Shown one piece after another: positions 46,358-57,046 of a stretch of 64,000 nt of DNA. Origin of the DNA: an uncultured Burkholderiales bacterium (GTDB lineage: Bacteria > Pseudomonadota > Gammaproteobacteria > Burkholderiales > Burkholderiaceae_C). The translations under genes and the position numbers were made by a program. Location of the stretch: contig CAIZSE010000114.1 of assembly GCA_903935585.1 (NCBI GenBank), forward strand, positions 1 to 64,000, read 5' to 3'. Positions within the stretch are counted from its first letter, which is position 1; every line of letters begins with the position of its first letter. The notes beneath the pieces were generated by a model. The model was not told the DNA's origin. It saw only the letters and a program-made list of their open reading frames with translations, and did not search any database.

Positions 46358-46978
46358 TTAAACCCTGGCGCTCGGCCGTTCGTTCATCCGGTCGCGCCAG
46401 GCTTGCAGGGCAAGCATGCCTTCGTCGCCCGGCACAAACTTCATCAGGCCCCGGGCAAACTCCAGCGCGCAAAACGCGGTGATGTCGGCAATGGTGAAGC
46501 GCTCCCCCGCGATCCAGGGCTGGCTTTGCAGGCTCTGGTCAAACCATCGGGCGACCTCACGCACTTTCTCAGCCTGCGAGCGGCCAAACTCCGGAAACTG
46601 CGGCTTTTCCAGCGCAGCCAAGCCGGGGTGGCCGTGGCGGATGGCGTTGGCAATGCCGCCCAGCAAATACAGCTCCACCTGGCGGTCGGCCATCTCGATG
46701 AAACCGCGCTCATCACCGTCCACGCCCATCAGGTTGGGCTCGGGGTAACGGCCTTCGAGCAAGGTGCAAATCGCCCGCGTCTCGGTGATCACGCGGCCAT
46801 CGTCCAGCTCCAGAGCGGGCACTTTGGCCAGCGGGCTTTTGGCCAAATACCCGGGCTGGCGGTGCTCGCCAGCGTTCAGGTCCAGACTCACCATCTCGAT
46901 GCCGGTGATGTTTTTCTCGACCAAAAACATCAGCACCCGGCGTGGGCTGGGGGCGCGTTGGGCGGTGTAAAGTTTCAT
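46358..46978 (-). CDS. Glutathione S-transferase family protein
   Basis: GST of 206 residues. An N-terminal thioredoxin-fold domain ([45 protein letters not shown]) is joined to a helical C-terminal domain ([23 protein letters not shown]). The substrate is unknown. The start overlaps the stop of the preceding GST gene by four bases (ATGA). Confidence 0.9.
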   Translation of the reverse strand: MKLYTAQRAPSPRRVLMFLVEKNITGIEMVSLDLNAGEHRQPGYLAKSPLAKVPALELDDGRVITETRAICTLLEGRYPEPNLMGVDGDERGFIEMADRQVELYLLGGIANAIRHGHPGLAALEKPQFPEFGRSQAEKVREVARWFDQSLQSQPWIAGERFTIADITAFCALEFARGLMKFVPGDEGMLALQAWRDRMNERPSARV

Positions 46979-47697
46979 GGGCGGTCTCCTTCGGCTGTCT
47001 TGTTGCTTTGACCCATCTCGACCATGGTGCGGGCCTTTTCTGAGTAAGCCCGGGCTTTGTCTTCACCGTCTCTGCGCAAGTCAATCTTGGAGGGCGGTGC
47101 CTCGATGCCGCGCAACACGGCCGGGCGAAGGCGAATGGCTTCAAGCCAGCGCTTGAGGTGCGGCAGGTCATCGACCTCCACGCCCGACCAGCGGTGCGTG
47201 CGCACCCAGGCCCAGTTGGCAATGTCGGCGATCGAGTAATCACCCGCCAAGTATTCGTGGTCTTTCAGGTGCCCATCCAGCACGCGAAACAGCCGCCGAC
47301 TCTCACCCTGATAACGATCAATCGCGGGCTGGATCTTTTCTGGAAAGTAGCGAAAGAACACATTGGCCTGCCCCATCATCGGCCCGATGCCGCCCATCTG
47401 GAACATCAGCCACTGCATGACGCGCGAGCGGCCTTTGGCATCGGTGGGCATGAGCTGTCCGGTTTTTTCGGCCAGGTAAATCATGCAAGCCCCCGACTCA
47501 AACACCGCGAAATCATCGGCCGCGCGGTCCACGATGGCGGGAATTCGGCCGTTCGGGTTGATGGCCAAAAACGCTGGCAACTTTTGCTCGCCCAAGGTCA
47601 GGTCGAGCAGCTTGAGCGTGTAAGGCAGCGCCAGCTCTTCAAGCACGATGGAGACTTTGTGCCCGTTGGGCGTGGCGGAGGTGTAGAGGTCGATCAT
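46975..47697 (-). CDS. Glutathione S-transferase, YfcG/YghU-like disulfide oxidoreductase
   Basis: Nu-class-like GST of about 240 residues. [33 protein letters not shown] and [13 protein letters not shown] with [15 protein letters not shown] identify the GSH-dependent disulfide-bond oxidoreductase branch, and [27 protein letters not shown] is characteristic of it. The track starts at TTG 47703; ATG 47697 is preferred. It is translationally coupled to the second GST downstream. Confidence 0.9.
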   Translation of the reverse strand: MIDLYTSATPNGHKVSIVLEELALPYTLKLLDLTLGEQKLPAFLAINPNGRIPAIVDRAADDFAVFESGACMIYLAEKTGQLMPTDAKGRSRVMQWLMFQMGGIGPMMGQANVFFRYFPEKIQPAIDRYQGESRRLFRVLDGHLKDHEYLAGDYSIADIANWAWVRTHRWSGVEVDDLPHLKRWLEAIRLRPAVLRGIEAPPSKIDLRRDGEDKARAYSEKARTMVEMGQSNKTAEGDRP

Positions 47698-47746
47698 GGG
47701 CAAAGATTAGCAGCCTGATCCGGGGTGTACTGGCACGCAGATGACA

Positions 47747-47771
47747 GTCCTGAAAAGTGGGTTTTCCGGAC
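47747..47771. repeat. Hairpin at the left border of the phosphonate cluster
   Basis: GTCCTGAAAA-gtggg-TTTTCCGGAC pairs with one mismatch. It lies in the 188-base gap between the GST pair and the end of the FAD dehydrogenase gene. No T-tract follows on either strand, so it could be a weak terminator or a scar. The rest of this gap shows no credible gene. Confidence 0.4.
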
Positions 47772-47885
47772 ACTGCCAATGCCAGCCGCCAAGGTGCCCA
47801 ACAAAATAGCCCATAAAGTCATCCAGATTTGCAAGCACGAGCATGCATTGGGCACAACCCAAAGTGCGCCTGCCCGCTGAGGCCC

Positions 47886-50303
47886 TTAAATGGCTTCGTC
47901 TATGACCACATCAATGGGCACACCCCACAGTTCGGCTTGTGCTTGTAAATGCTGGATGGGTTGGCGCGCCCATTCCCCTCGGATATAGCCCAGCGCCACC
48001 ATGGCGCCGGCCTCGTAGCCCCAGCCTGCAGAGGTGATTTCACCGACAAATCGGCCATTCACATTGAGGGGTTCACCACCCCACAGATACTGATTGGGAT
48101 CCTTCACGAGAATCTTGACCAATTTCTTGTCCAAGAGCACCGGGCCTTTGGCTTTGCGTTCAAGCAAGGCTTTTTTTCCTTTGAAGTTGGCATGCTTGTC
48201 CAATTTGACCCCAGCCCACAGGCCCGCTTCAAAGGGTGTCTCATCCGGACCCATTTCAGCACCCCACGCCCTTCTCTGGCGCTCGATGCGCAATGCATCG
48301 AGTGCGTAGTAGCCTGCATCACGCAGGCCCAAATCGGCGCCTGCGGCTTGCAAGGCCAAGTAAACATGTCGGGTCATTTCAACGGGTACATACAACTCAT
48401 AACCAGGTCCACCGACATAGCTCATGCGGGCAGCCCGCACTTTGGCATGACCCACATCAATTTCTTTTGTCTGCGCAAACGCCAAATGTTGGGGCGATAA
48501 ATTGTCAGGGCACACGCGCGACATCAACTCCGCAGCACGCGGCCCCATCAGTGACAACACGCAATACTGGGCTGTCACGTCGTTGATGTACACACGCATG
48601 TCGGGCGTCAGGTGGCGCTGCAACCAATCCAAATCACGTGTGGTTTGGCCTGCCCCTGTCACCACCATGAAACGATCTGCGGCCACACGAATCACAGTGA
48701 GGTCACTTTCAAAACCGCCGCGATCGTTCAACAAGGCGGTGTAAACCATTTTGCCAATCACCACATCGATGTCGTTGGCACACATGTGCTGCAAGAAACT
48801 CAATGCATCGGGGCCCTGCACCCATAATTTGGAAAATGAAGATTGATCGTAAAGCGCCACCGCTTCACGTGTCGCTTTTTGCTCTGCTTGCACCCAAGGC
48901 AGCCAATCAGGGCTGTCCAAGGTATCCCGGGCCGCAGGCGAGCCTGCGGGTTTAAAGTAGTTCACACGTTCCCAGCCGTTTTTACTGCCAAATTCAGCCC
49001 CTTTGGCGGCCAAAACATCGTAGAGCGGCGAGCAACGCAAAGGTCTGACGGTTTGCAACTCTTGGCGAGGCCAACGCATGGCGTAATGCAAGCCCAAAGT
49101 TTCAGCAGTTCTTTCGGACAGTGCTTTTCGATTGCCCGTGAAAGCACCGAAACGGCGCACATCCACATCCCACAAATCAACACTGGGTTCACCGCCCACA
49201 ATCCATTCGGCCATCAAGCGCCCCGCGCCGCCCGAGTTGGCAATCCCGGCTGAATTGAAGCCGGCGCATACAAAATAATTTCGCACCTCAGGCGCTTCGC
49301 CCAAAATAAAATTACCATCCGGTGTGAAACTCTCCGGACCGTTCAGCAGCATTTTGACCTTGGCAGTTTCTAGGCAAGGTGTGCGTTGAATGGCGTTCAC
49401 CATCAAGATTTCAAATTGGTCCCAGTCTTCGTCTAACAATTGAAATTGGAAGCTTGAAGGAATGGGATGCACGTTCCAGGGTTTGGCCACCGGCTCAAAG
49501 CCCCCCATCACCAATCCACCCACTTCTTCTTTGTAATAGATGTAACCGTCGGGGTCACGCACCACGGGCCACATGGGGTGAATTCCTTCAATTTTGTCTG
49601 TCACGATGTAGTAATGCTCAGCTGAATACAAGGGGACATTGACGCCTGCCAACTGACCAAATTGACGCGCCCATTGGCCAGCACAGTTCACCAAAATGTC
49701 ACACTGAATATCACCCTGCTTGGTTTTGACACCCTTCACGCGACCTTCATCCAGGTCAACGCCAGTGACTTCAATGTCCTCGAAAATTTTTACGCCACGT
49801 TGCCGTGCGCCCTTGGCCAAGGACATGCACAAATCGGCCGGATTGGCTTTGCCATCGCCCGGAATCCAAATGCCCCCCACCAAATCATCGGTTCGCAGCA
49901 AGGGGGCACGCTCGCCTACTTCTTGGGGTGTGATTTCATGCACTTCCACCCCAAAACTCCGGGCCAAGGCAATTTGTTTGCGCAGCACTTTCATGCGCTC
50001 CGGGGTTCGGGCCACATTGACACTGCCGCATTGTTTCCATCCTGTGGCCAACCCAGTTTCCGCTTCTAGCGAGGAATACAACTCGATGCCGTACTTGCTC
50101 ATGCTCGTCATGTTGCGGTTGGGTCGCATTTGCCCCACCAGACCTGCGGCATGCCAAGTGGTACCGCTGGTCAATTTGCCTTGTTCCAACAAAACCACAT
50201 CGGTTTGCCCCAACTTGGCCAGGTGATACGCCACAGAACAACCCGCAATGCCGCCGCCCACAATCACAATTTTGGCTTGCGTTGGAAACTGATGTGTTGA
50301 CAT
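47886..50303 (-). CDS. FAD-dependent amine dehydrogenase with GcvT domains (dimethylglycine/sarcosine dehydrogenase-like)
   Basis: A large two-part enzyme of 805 residues. The N-terminal half is a DAO-fold flavoprotein: dinucleotide motif KIVIVGGGIAGCSVAYHLA (about 11-29) and TTWHAAGLVGQMR, whose His51 is at the position flavinylated in dimethylglycine dehydrogenases. The C-terminal half (from about residue 440) is a folate-binding GcvT-like region with SFSKLWVQGPDALSFLQHM, RMSYVGGPGYELYVP and GEITSAGWGYEAGAMVALGYI. Relatives oxidatively demethylate N-methylated glycines and pass formaldehyde to tetrahydrofolate. It is the last gene of the leftward phosphonate operon, 59 bases after the EamA gene, so an N-methylated aminophosphonate substrate is an attractive inference. 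Ordinary dimethylglycine or sarcosine remains possible. Confidence 0.85.
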   Translation of the reverse strand: MSTHQFPTQAKIVIVGGGIAGCSVAYHLAKLGQTDVVLLEQGKLTSGTTWHAAGLVGQMRPNRNMTSMSKYGIELYSSLEAETGLATGWKQCGSVNVARTPERMKVLRKQIALARSFGVEVHEITPQEVGERAPLLRTDDLVGGIWIPGDGKANPADLCMSLAKGARQRGVKIFEDIEVTGVDLDEGRVKGVKTKQGDIQCDILVNCAGQWARQFGQLAGVNVPLYSAEHYYIVTDKIEGIHPMWPVVRDPDGYIYYKEEVGGLVMGGFEPVAKPWNVHPIPSSFQFQLLDEDWDQFEILMVNAIQRTPCLETAKVKMLLNGPESFTPDGNFILGEAPEVRNYFVCAGFNSAGIANSGGAGRLMAEWIVGGEPSVDLWDVDVRRFGAFTGNRKALSERTAETLGLHYAMRWPRQELQTVRPLRCSPLYDVLAAKGAEFGSKNGWERVNYFKPAGSPAARDTLDSPDWLPWVQAEQKATREAVALYDQSSFSKLWVQGPDALSFLQHMCANDIDVVIGKMVYTALLNDRGGFESDLTVIRVAADRFMVVTGAGQTTRDLDWLQRHLTPDMRVYINDVTAQYCVLSLMGPRAAELMSRVCPDNLSPQHLAFAQTKEIDVGHAKVRAARMSYVGGPGYELYVPVEMTRHVYLALQAAGADLGLRDAGYYALDALRIERQRRAWGAEMGPDETPFEAGLWAGVKLDKHANFKGKKALLERKAKGPVLLDKKLVKILVKDPNQYLWGGEPLNVNGRFVGEITSAGWGYEAGAMVALGYIRGEWARQPIQHLQAQAELWGVPIDVVIDEAI

Positions 50304-50362
50304 GATGGAACCCCGTAAGAAGCAGTCAGTGGATCAGTGAAAGGCAATGACATCTGCCCGTG

Positions 50363-51199
50363 CTAGCCCAATCGCAGGGCCGCAACACCGGACAATATGG
50401 CAACGGTGCCTGCAATTCTTTGTCGCGTCCAGACCTCTTTCAAGAACCAGGCGCCAATCAGGGCCGCAAAAAACACCGATGTTTCACGCAAGGCCGCCAC
50501 CATGGCCACAGGCGCCACGGTCATGGCCCACAAGGCAATGGCGTAAGAACCGATGGAAGCCAATGCACCGCCCATGGCCACTGGCCAACGCCCACGCACA
50601 TACGGCCAAACCTGCCCTTTTCGCTGCATGAAAACCAAAGCCGCAAAAGGCCAGCCATCCAACACAAACAGCATGCTGATGTACTGCACCACATGCCCAG
50701 AATTTCGCGCACCCTTGGCGTCAATCACGGTGTAGATGGCAATCAACACCGCATTGCTTAAAGCAAAAACAATGGCCTTGCGATGCGACCACCACGCCTT
50801 GGTAAAGCCCAACAGCAAAACACCACCACAAATGCAGGCTACGCCCACCCAAGTCATGAGCGACAAAGCCTCACCGATGAAAGCAAATGAAGCAATGGCC
50901 ACCAGCACGGGTGCCGTGCCCCGCATCAAGGGATAAGTAAGACCCAGGTCGCCGTGCTTGTAGGCGCCTGCCAATGCAAAGTAATAGCCCACATGCACCA
51001 CCAAGGAGCCCAGGATGTAGGGCCAAGACTCAGGTGGTGGTGGCCCCACATACAAACACACAGGCATGGCCAACACCGAGCACAGCACATGGATGAGGGC
51101 GGTGTCTAAAGTTTTGTCTGTGCTGGATTTGACAAGCGCATTCCAACTGGCATGCAGCAGCGCACCCAACAACACAATCAACAAAACTGACCACGTCAT
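50363..51199 (-). CDS. EamA/DMT family transporter of the phosphonate cluster
   Basis: Ten-helix drug/metabolite-type transporter of 278 residues with two EamA repeats (LLGALLHASWNALVKSSTD and the second half starting near KAIVFALSNAVLIAIYTVID). EamA proteins of this kind recur in phosphonate gene clusters of proteobacteria; their cargo is not established. It begins seven bases after the HD-domain gene and belongs to the same operon. Export of a toxic intermediate such as an aldehyde, or uptake of a phosphonate, are both conceivable. Confidence 0.85.
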   Translation of the reverse strand: MTWSVLLIVLLGALLHASWNALVKSSTDKTLDTALIHVLCSVLAMPVCLYVGPPPPESWPYILGSLVVHVGYYFALAGAYKHGDLGLTYPLMRGTAPVLVAIASFAFIGEALSLMTWVGVACICGGVLLLGFTKAWWSHRKAIVFALSNAVLIAIYTVIDAKGARNSGHVVQYISMLFVLDGWPFAALVFMQRKGQVWPYVRGRWPVAMGGALASIGSYAIALWAMTVAPVAMVAALRETSVFFAALIGAWFLKEVWTRQRIAGTVAILSGVAALRLG

Positions 51200-51206
51200 G
51201 CTCTGC

Positions 51207-51758
51207 TTAAGCCTTCAATGCACAGTGTCTTGCAATTTGCATGTAATGGGAAAGTCCGGGAGTTTGAAGGCTCGGCTGCTTGGCCAAGTCGTCCCACAAA
51301 CGCAAACGCACAGCATCAGAGGCGCCTGGTTCTGCGATGAATTTGTCAGCCTCTTCTTTTGAGAAAATGCCGCCCTGCAGTTTCAAACTGCGCTTGGAGT
51401 CTTCCGACAAGCCTTCGTAATATTCAGGCCGCGTTGCGCACAAGTACCGCTTGGCGTCCACATGCCGCTGAATGGCATCAATGACCGCATCCGAGAACAA
51501 TCCACGCAGAAATGGCACCACACGGTATTGGTGTACATCGTCCACACCGTGCAAGCTGGGTGTGTCGCCAAAATCGTGCAAGAGGTGCCCCAAGTCATGC
51601 AGAAAAGCGGCCGTGACCAACTCTTCGCTGGCACCCTCTTGCTCACCCAAATGACCGGACTGCAGGGCATGCTGCAGTTGGGTCACTGGCTCACCGGTGT
51701 ACTGCTCGTGGCCTTTTTCTTCAAACAGTTTTTCTATATCGTCTAAGCTTAAAGCCAT
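51207..51758 (-). CDS. phnZ: PhnZ-like HD-domain mixed-valence diiron oxygenase
   Basis: HD-domain protein of 183 residues closely resembling PhnZ, which cleaves (R)-2-amino-1-hydroxyethylphosphonate to glycine and Pi with O2. By eye all six metal ligands match those I recall for PhnZ: His30 (QLQHALQ), His54-Asp55 (FLHDLGH), His76 (DVHQY), His99 (QRHVDAKRYLC) and Asp156 (LWDDLAK). The substrate-contacting Lys103 and the lid residues Tyr20/Glu23 (EQYTGEP) also match. ATG 51758 has AGGA five bases upstream and is chosen over the track start 51785. No PhnY*-type hydroxylase is in the window, so the source of its substrate is open. It lies within the phn operon. Confidence 0.85.
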   Translation of the reverse strand: MALSLDDIEKLFEEKGHEQYTGEPVTQLQHALQSGHLGEQEGASEELVTAAFLHDLGHLLHDFGDTPSLHGVDDVHQYRVVPFLRGLFSDAVIDAIQRHVDAKRYLCATRPEYYEGLSEDSKRSLKLQGGIFSKEEADKFIAEPGASDAVRLRLWDDLAKQPSLQTPGLSHYMQIARHCALKA

Positions 51759-51789
51759 GGTCGTCCTACAAAAGTGTGCCGTCAAAAAA

Positions 51790-53445
51790 TCAGTCAGACA
51801 AGAGGTCTGGCTGCTTCAAGCGAGTGCTGGTCAACGCCCCCGCCTGCTCCAAAATAGGATAGGCGATAGAGCAAATGTGAGAATTGATGCGCTTCAAATC
51901 GCTGATCAAATCAATGTGCAAAGAGCTGGTGCCGATGCTTTGCGGCGTATTTTCTTGCAATCGTGCCAAATGACGGCTGGCGTATTCGTGCTCTAGATTT
52001 CTGAACTGCACTTTTTGCTCCAGCAGTGCTTGGGCATTGCGCACACCACCATCTAAAAACACACTCATACCCAATTGCAAGTTGGCCACCAACCGCTGGT
52101 GCAAATCTTCAATTTCAGAAAAACCTGCTTCAGAAAACTTGCGGCCTTTGGCAATTTTTTTATCTTCAATGTCTTGCAGGACTCTCTCAATGATGTCGCC
52201 CACTTGCTCCATGTTGATGGCAAAGGACATGATGTCAGCCCAGCGCTGACCTTCTCTCTGGGACAAAGCCTCACGAGAGATTTGTGTCAAATAAAACTTG
52301 ATGGCGGAATACAAATCGTCCACCCCGTCGTCCATTTCACGAAGTTTTTCAGCCAATTGAGCATCGTCGTTTTGAATCACCGGCATGATGCCGCGCAACA
52401 TGGTCTCAACCACGTCGGCTTGGTGCAAGGCCTCGCGCGCCGCGCAGGCAATGGCCAGTGAGGGCGTGCTGAGCGCTGTGGGGTCTAGATATTTAGGCTG
52501 AACCTTGTTGCTGTCAATTGGCGTAGCGGGCAAATAGCGGGTTAACCATTCACCGACTTTCCCTGTGAACATCACCATCGAAAGGGACAGCAACACATTG
52601 AACAAGAAGTGAAAACTCACCACCGCGTCTAAACCCCAAGCGCGTATGTCATCGGCCACAGGCAGATAAAACCCCAAAAATGGCACCGCTAAAGCACAGC
52701 CAACAGCTTTGAACAGCAGATTGCCCAAGGGAACACGACGCACTTCTGCAGGGGATTTGGACAGCGTTAAAAATGCCAATAAGCCACTGCCCAGATTGGC
52801 ACCCAACACCAAGCCCAAAGCCATGGGCAAAGACACCACTTGGGTATGACACAAGGTTGCCGTCAACAAGACCATGGCCAAGCTGGAATAAGAAATGACA
52901 GTCAGCAAGGCCCCGATCAAAATCAAAATCACCGGATCGTTAGGCAACACGCTGAGCAACACGTGCATGCCGTGTGATTGGGTGATGGGCCGAGTTGCTT
53001 CCACGATCAAATGCAAAGCCAAGGTCATCAAACCCAGGCCAATGGCCACTCGACCCCAACGGCCCCAAGTGTTGTTTTGATTGGCCACAAAGACCACTAC
53101 GCCCACCACAATCAGCAAGGGCGAGAGCCAACTCAAATCGAATGAGAACATCAGCGCCATCAGGCTGGTGCCAACGTCAGCGCCAAGCATCATGATCAAG
53201 GCTGTGGAGGTGAGAAAAATACCCTGCCCCACAAACGAACTAACAATCAGACAAGTGGCCGTACTTGATTGCAACAAGCTGCTCACACCCACGCCAGACA
53301 CAAACGCCCACGTGGGGTTTTTGACACTGCTGGCCAACAATTCGCGCAGTGAAGCCCCCAAAACTCGCAGGATGCCTGTTCGCACAGTGTGCGTACCCCA
53401 CACCAAAAGTGCAATCGCTGCCAGCAAGTTCAAGAGGTTGTGCAT
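51790..53445 (-). CDS. Na+/phosphate symporter family protein with PhoU domain
   Basis: PNaS-family carrier of 551 residues. Eight or so hydrophobic segments contain the family's inverted-repeat signatures (GVGVSSLLQSSTATCLIVSSF; VISYSSLAMVLLTATL). The C-terminal 230 residues form a PhoU-like helical domain (REMDDGVDDLYSAIKFYL; MEQVGDIIERVLQDI). Such carriers usually move phosphate out when it accumulates. In a pathway whose end product is Pi, export of surplus phosphate is the likely job. It lies four bases after phnY and 31 bases before the HD gene. Confidence 0.88.
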   Translation of the reverse strand: MHNLLNLLAAIALLVWGTHTVRTGILRVLGASLRELLASSVKNPTWAFVSGVGVSSLLQSSTATCLIVSSFVGQGIFLTSTALIMMLGADVGTSLMALMFSFDLSWLSPLLIVVGVVVFVANQNNTWGRWGRVAIGLGLMTLALHLIVEATRPITQSHGMHVLLSVLPNDPVILILIGALLTVISYSSLAMVLLTATLCHTQVVSLPMALGLVLGANLGSGLLAFLTLSKSPAEVRRVPLGNLLFKAVGCALAVPFLGFYLPVADDIRAWGLDAVVSFHFLFNVLLSLSMVMFTGKVGEWLTRYLPATPIDSNKVQPKYLDPTALSTPSLAIACAAREALHQADVVETMLRGIMPVIQNDDAQLAEKLREMDDGVDDLYSAIKFYLTQISREALSQREGQRWADIMSFAINMEQVGDIIERVLQDIEDKKIAKGRKFSEAGFSEIEDLHQRLVANLQLGMSVFLDGGVRNAQALLEQKVQFRNLEHEYASRHLARLQENTPQSIGTSSLHIDLISDLKRINSHICSIAYPILEQAGALTSTRLKQPDLLSD

Positions 53446-53449
53446 GTGC

Positions 53450-54907
53450 TCACGCCCAAGGCATGGAGTAAGTTTTGATATTGGTAAAGCTCTTCATGGC
53501 TTCTTGCACGCCTTCTTTGTAGCCCAAGCCGGAATCCTTGATGCCGCCAAACGGCGTGAGTTCCAATCGGTAGCCAGGCACTTCACGCACATTGACATTG
53601 CCCATTTGCAACTCGTTCACAAAGCGCACGATGTAGTCCATGCGATTGGTGCACACACCACTCGACAAGCCATACACCGTGCCATTCGCCATCTGAATGG
53701 CTTCATCAATATCCTTGAATTGAATGATGGGCGACACGGGACCAAAGGTTTCTTCTTTGACCAACAACATCTCGGGCCGAACTTGGTCCACCACGGTTGG
53801 GGCATACAAAGCACCGCGCCGTTGGTTGCCCACCAACAGACGCGCACCGTGGGCAATGGCATCGTTGACGCGTGACTCAAAAAACTTGGCCGCTGCTTCA
53901 TCAATCACTGTGCCCATCAAATTGTCTTTGTCAGATGGATCGCCATACGACCAGGCCTTGGTTTTTTGAACCACCAAATCGGTAAATTCTTTGGCCACCG
54001 ATTGATGCACCAACATCCGCTTGACCGCAGTACAGCGTTGGCCCGAATTTTTGTACGAACCCTGAACTGCCAAATTGGAAGCCTCATCCAAGTCAGCATC
54101 CTCCATGACGATGAGCGGGTCGTTACCCCCCAACTCCAACACAATGCGTCGGTAACCCGCCTTGTCAGCAATGTATTTCCCAATGGCCACACCACCTGTG
54201 AAGGTGATCAAATCCACCGCAGGGTGTGTCAGCATTTCATCGGCAATTTCACGAGGGTCACCGGTGATCACGCTGAGCATTTCGGGCGGCAGACCGGCCT
54301 CATAAAGCAAATCAGCAAAGTAAATGGCCGAATACGGCACTTTCTCTGACGGCTTGAGCACCATGCGGTTGTTAGTGGCCACACTGGGGATGACCTTGTG
54401 CGCCACTTGGTTCATCGGGTGATTGAACGGCGTAATGGCAGTGATCACACCCAGCAGGGGTGCGCGCTGTGTGTAGACACGACGCTTCTTGCCGTGGGGC
54501 GTTAAATCGCAACTGAAAATTTGACCATCGTCTATCAGCACCTCTTGCGCACCAAACAACAACACATCGCTGACGCGGCCAGCTTCGTAAACTGCGTCCT
54601 TCATGCACAAGCCAGATTCCGCAGAGATCAAATTGGCAATGTCTTGCAAATGATCTTGCACCAATGCCGCGGCTTTGTTCAAAATGGCCGCCCGGTCGAA
54701 GCGTGACAATTTGGGTTTGTAGGCTTGCGCCAATGCATAGGCTTCGCGAACTTCTTCCAAAGTGGCTTTGGGCACTGTGCCTAAACACTGTTCGGTGTAG
54801 GGATTGAACACCTCAATGCAACGATCGCGTCCTGCGCCCACTTTTTTTCCGCCAATGCGCATGGCATCGAGTTGGTGGTCTTTGATGAATTGTGCTACTT
54901 GACTCAT
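53450..54907 (-). CDS. phnY: Phosphonoacetaldehyde dehydrogenase PhnY
   Basis: NAD+-dependent oxidation of phosphonoacetaldehyde to phosphonoacetate. Aldehyde-dehydrogenase-superfamily protein of 485 residues with catalytic Cys292 in YKNSGQRCTAVKRM and general base Glu258 in RRIVLELGGNDP, essentially at the positions (C291, E257) known for Sinorhizobium PhnY. Adjacent phnA and phnW genes fix the substrate far better than the fold alone would. It starts 18 bases after phnA. Confidence 0.93.
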   Translation of the reverse strand: MSQVAQFIKDHQLDAMRIGGKKVGAGRDRCIEVFNPYTEQCLGTVPKATLEEVREAYALAQAYKPKLSRFDRAAILNKAAALVQDHLQDIANLISAESGLCMKDAVYEAGRVSDVLLFGAQEVLIDDGQIFSCDLTPHGKKRRVYTQRAPLLGVITAITPFNHPMNQVAHKVIPSVATNNRMVLKPSEKVPYSAIYFADLLYEAGLPPEMLSVITGDPREIADEMLTHPAVDLITFTGGVAIGKYIADKAGYRRIVLELGGNDPLIVMEDADLDEASNLAVQGSYKNSGQRCTAVKRMLVHQSVAKEFTDLVVQKTKAWSYGDPSDKDNLMGTVIDEAAAKFFESRVNDAIAHGARLLVGNQRRGALYAPTVVDQVRPEMLLVKEETFGPVSPIIQFKDIDEAIQMANGTVYGLSSGVCTNRMDYIVRFVNELQMGNVNVREVPGYRLELTPFGGIKDSGLGYKEGVQEAMKSFTNIKTYSMPWA

Positions 54908-54925
54908 GACAACAGCCTTTGCAAT

Positions 54926-56889
<1,964 letters not shown>

Positions 56890-56912
56890 GCACCGAATTT
56901 GATCATAAATCG

Positions 56913-56946
56913 GTCAATTGTCAACAATTTACAAAAAACAATTGAC
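56913..56946. promoter_or_regulatory. Candidate PhnR operator in the divergent phnR-phnS region
   Basis: GTCAATTGT (56913-56921) and ACAATTGAC (56938-56946) form a perfect 9-base inverted repeat. A third half-site, ACAATT (56924-56929), lies between them and makes a tighter palindrome AATTGT-ca-ACAATT with the left arm. Three copies of one half-site in 34 bases between a GntR gene and its divergent target is a typical operator layout. Confidence 0.6.
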
Positions 56947-56970
56947 ATTACAGAATTCTTCTATTCCAAT
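56942..56970 (+). promoter_or_regulatory. Candidate promoter of the phnS operon
   Basis: A consensus -35 box TTGACA (56942-56947) overlaps the right arm of the candidate operator. A weak -10 box TCCAAT (56965-56970) follows at 17 bases. Repressor binding at the operator would mask the -35 box. The phnS ATG has AAGGA nine bases upstream. Confidence 0.4.
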
Positions 56971-57046
56971 GAATTTCACGGGCTTGTCACAGCGCTGTCA
57001 CGGCGCCAGTGAAAGATGGTTGGTTTTAACTTGATAAGGATGACGT

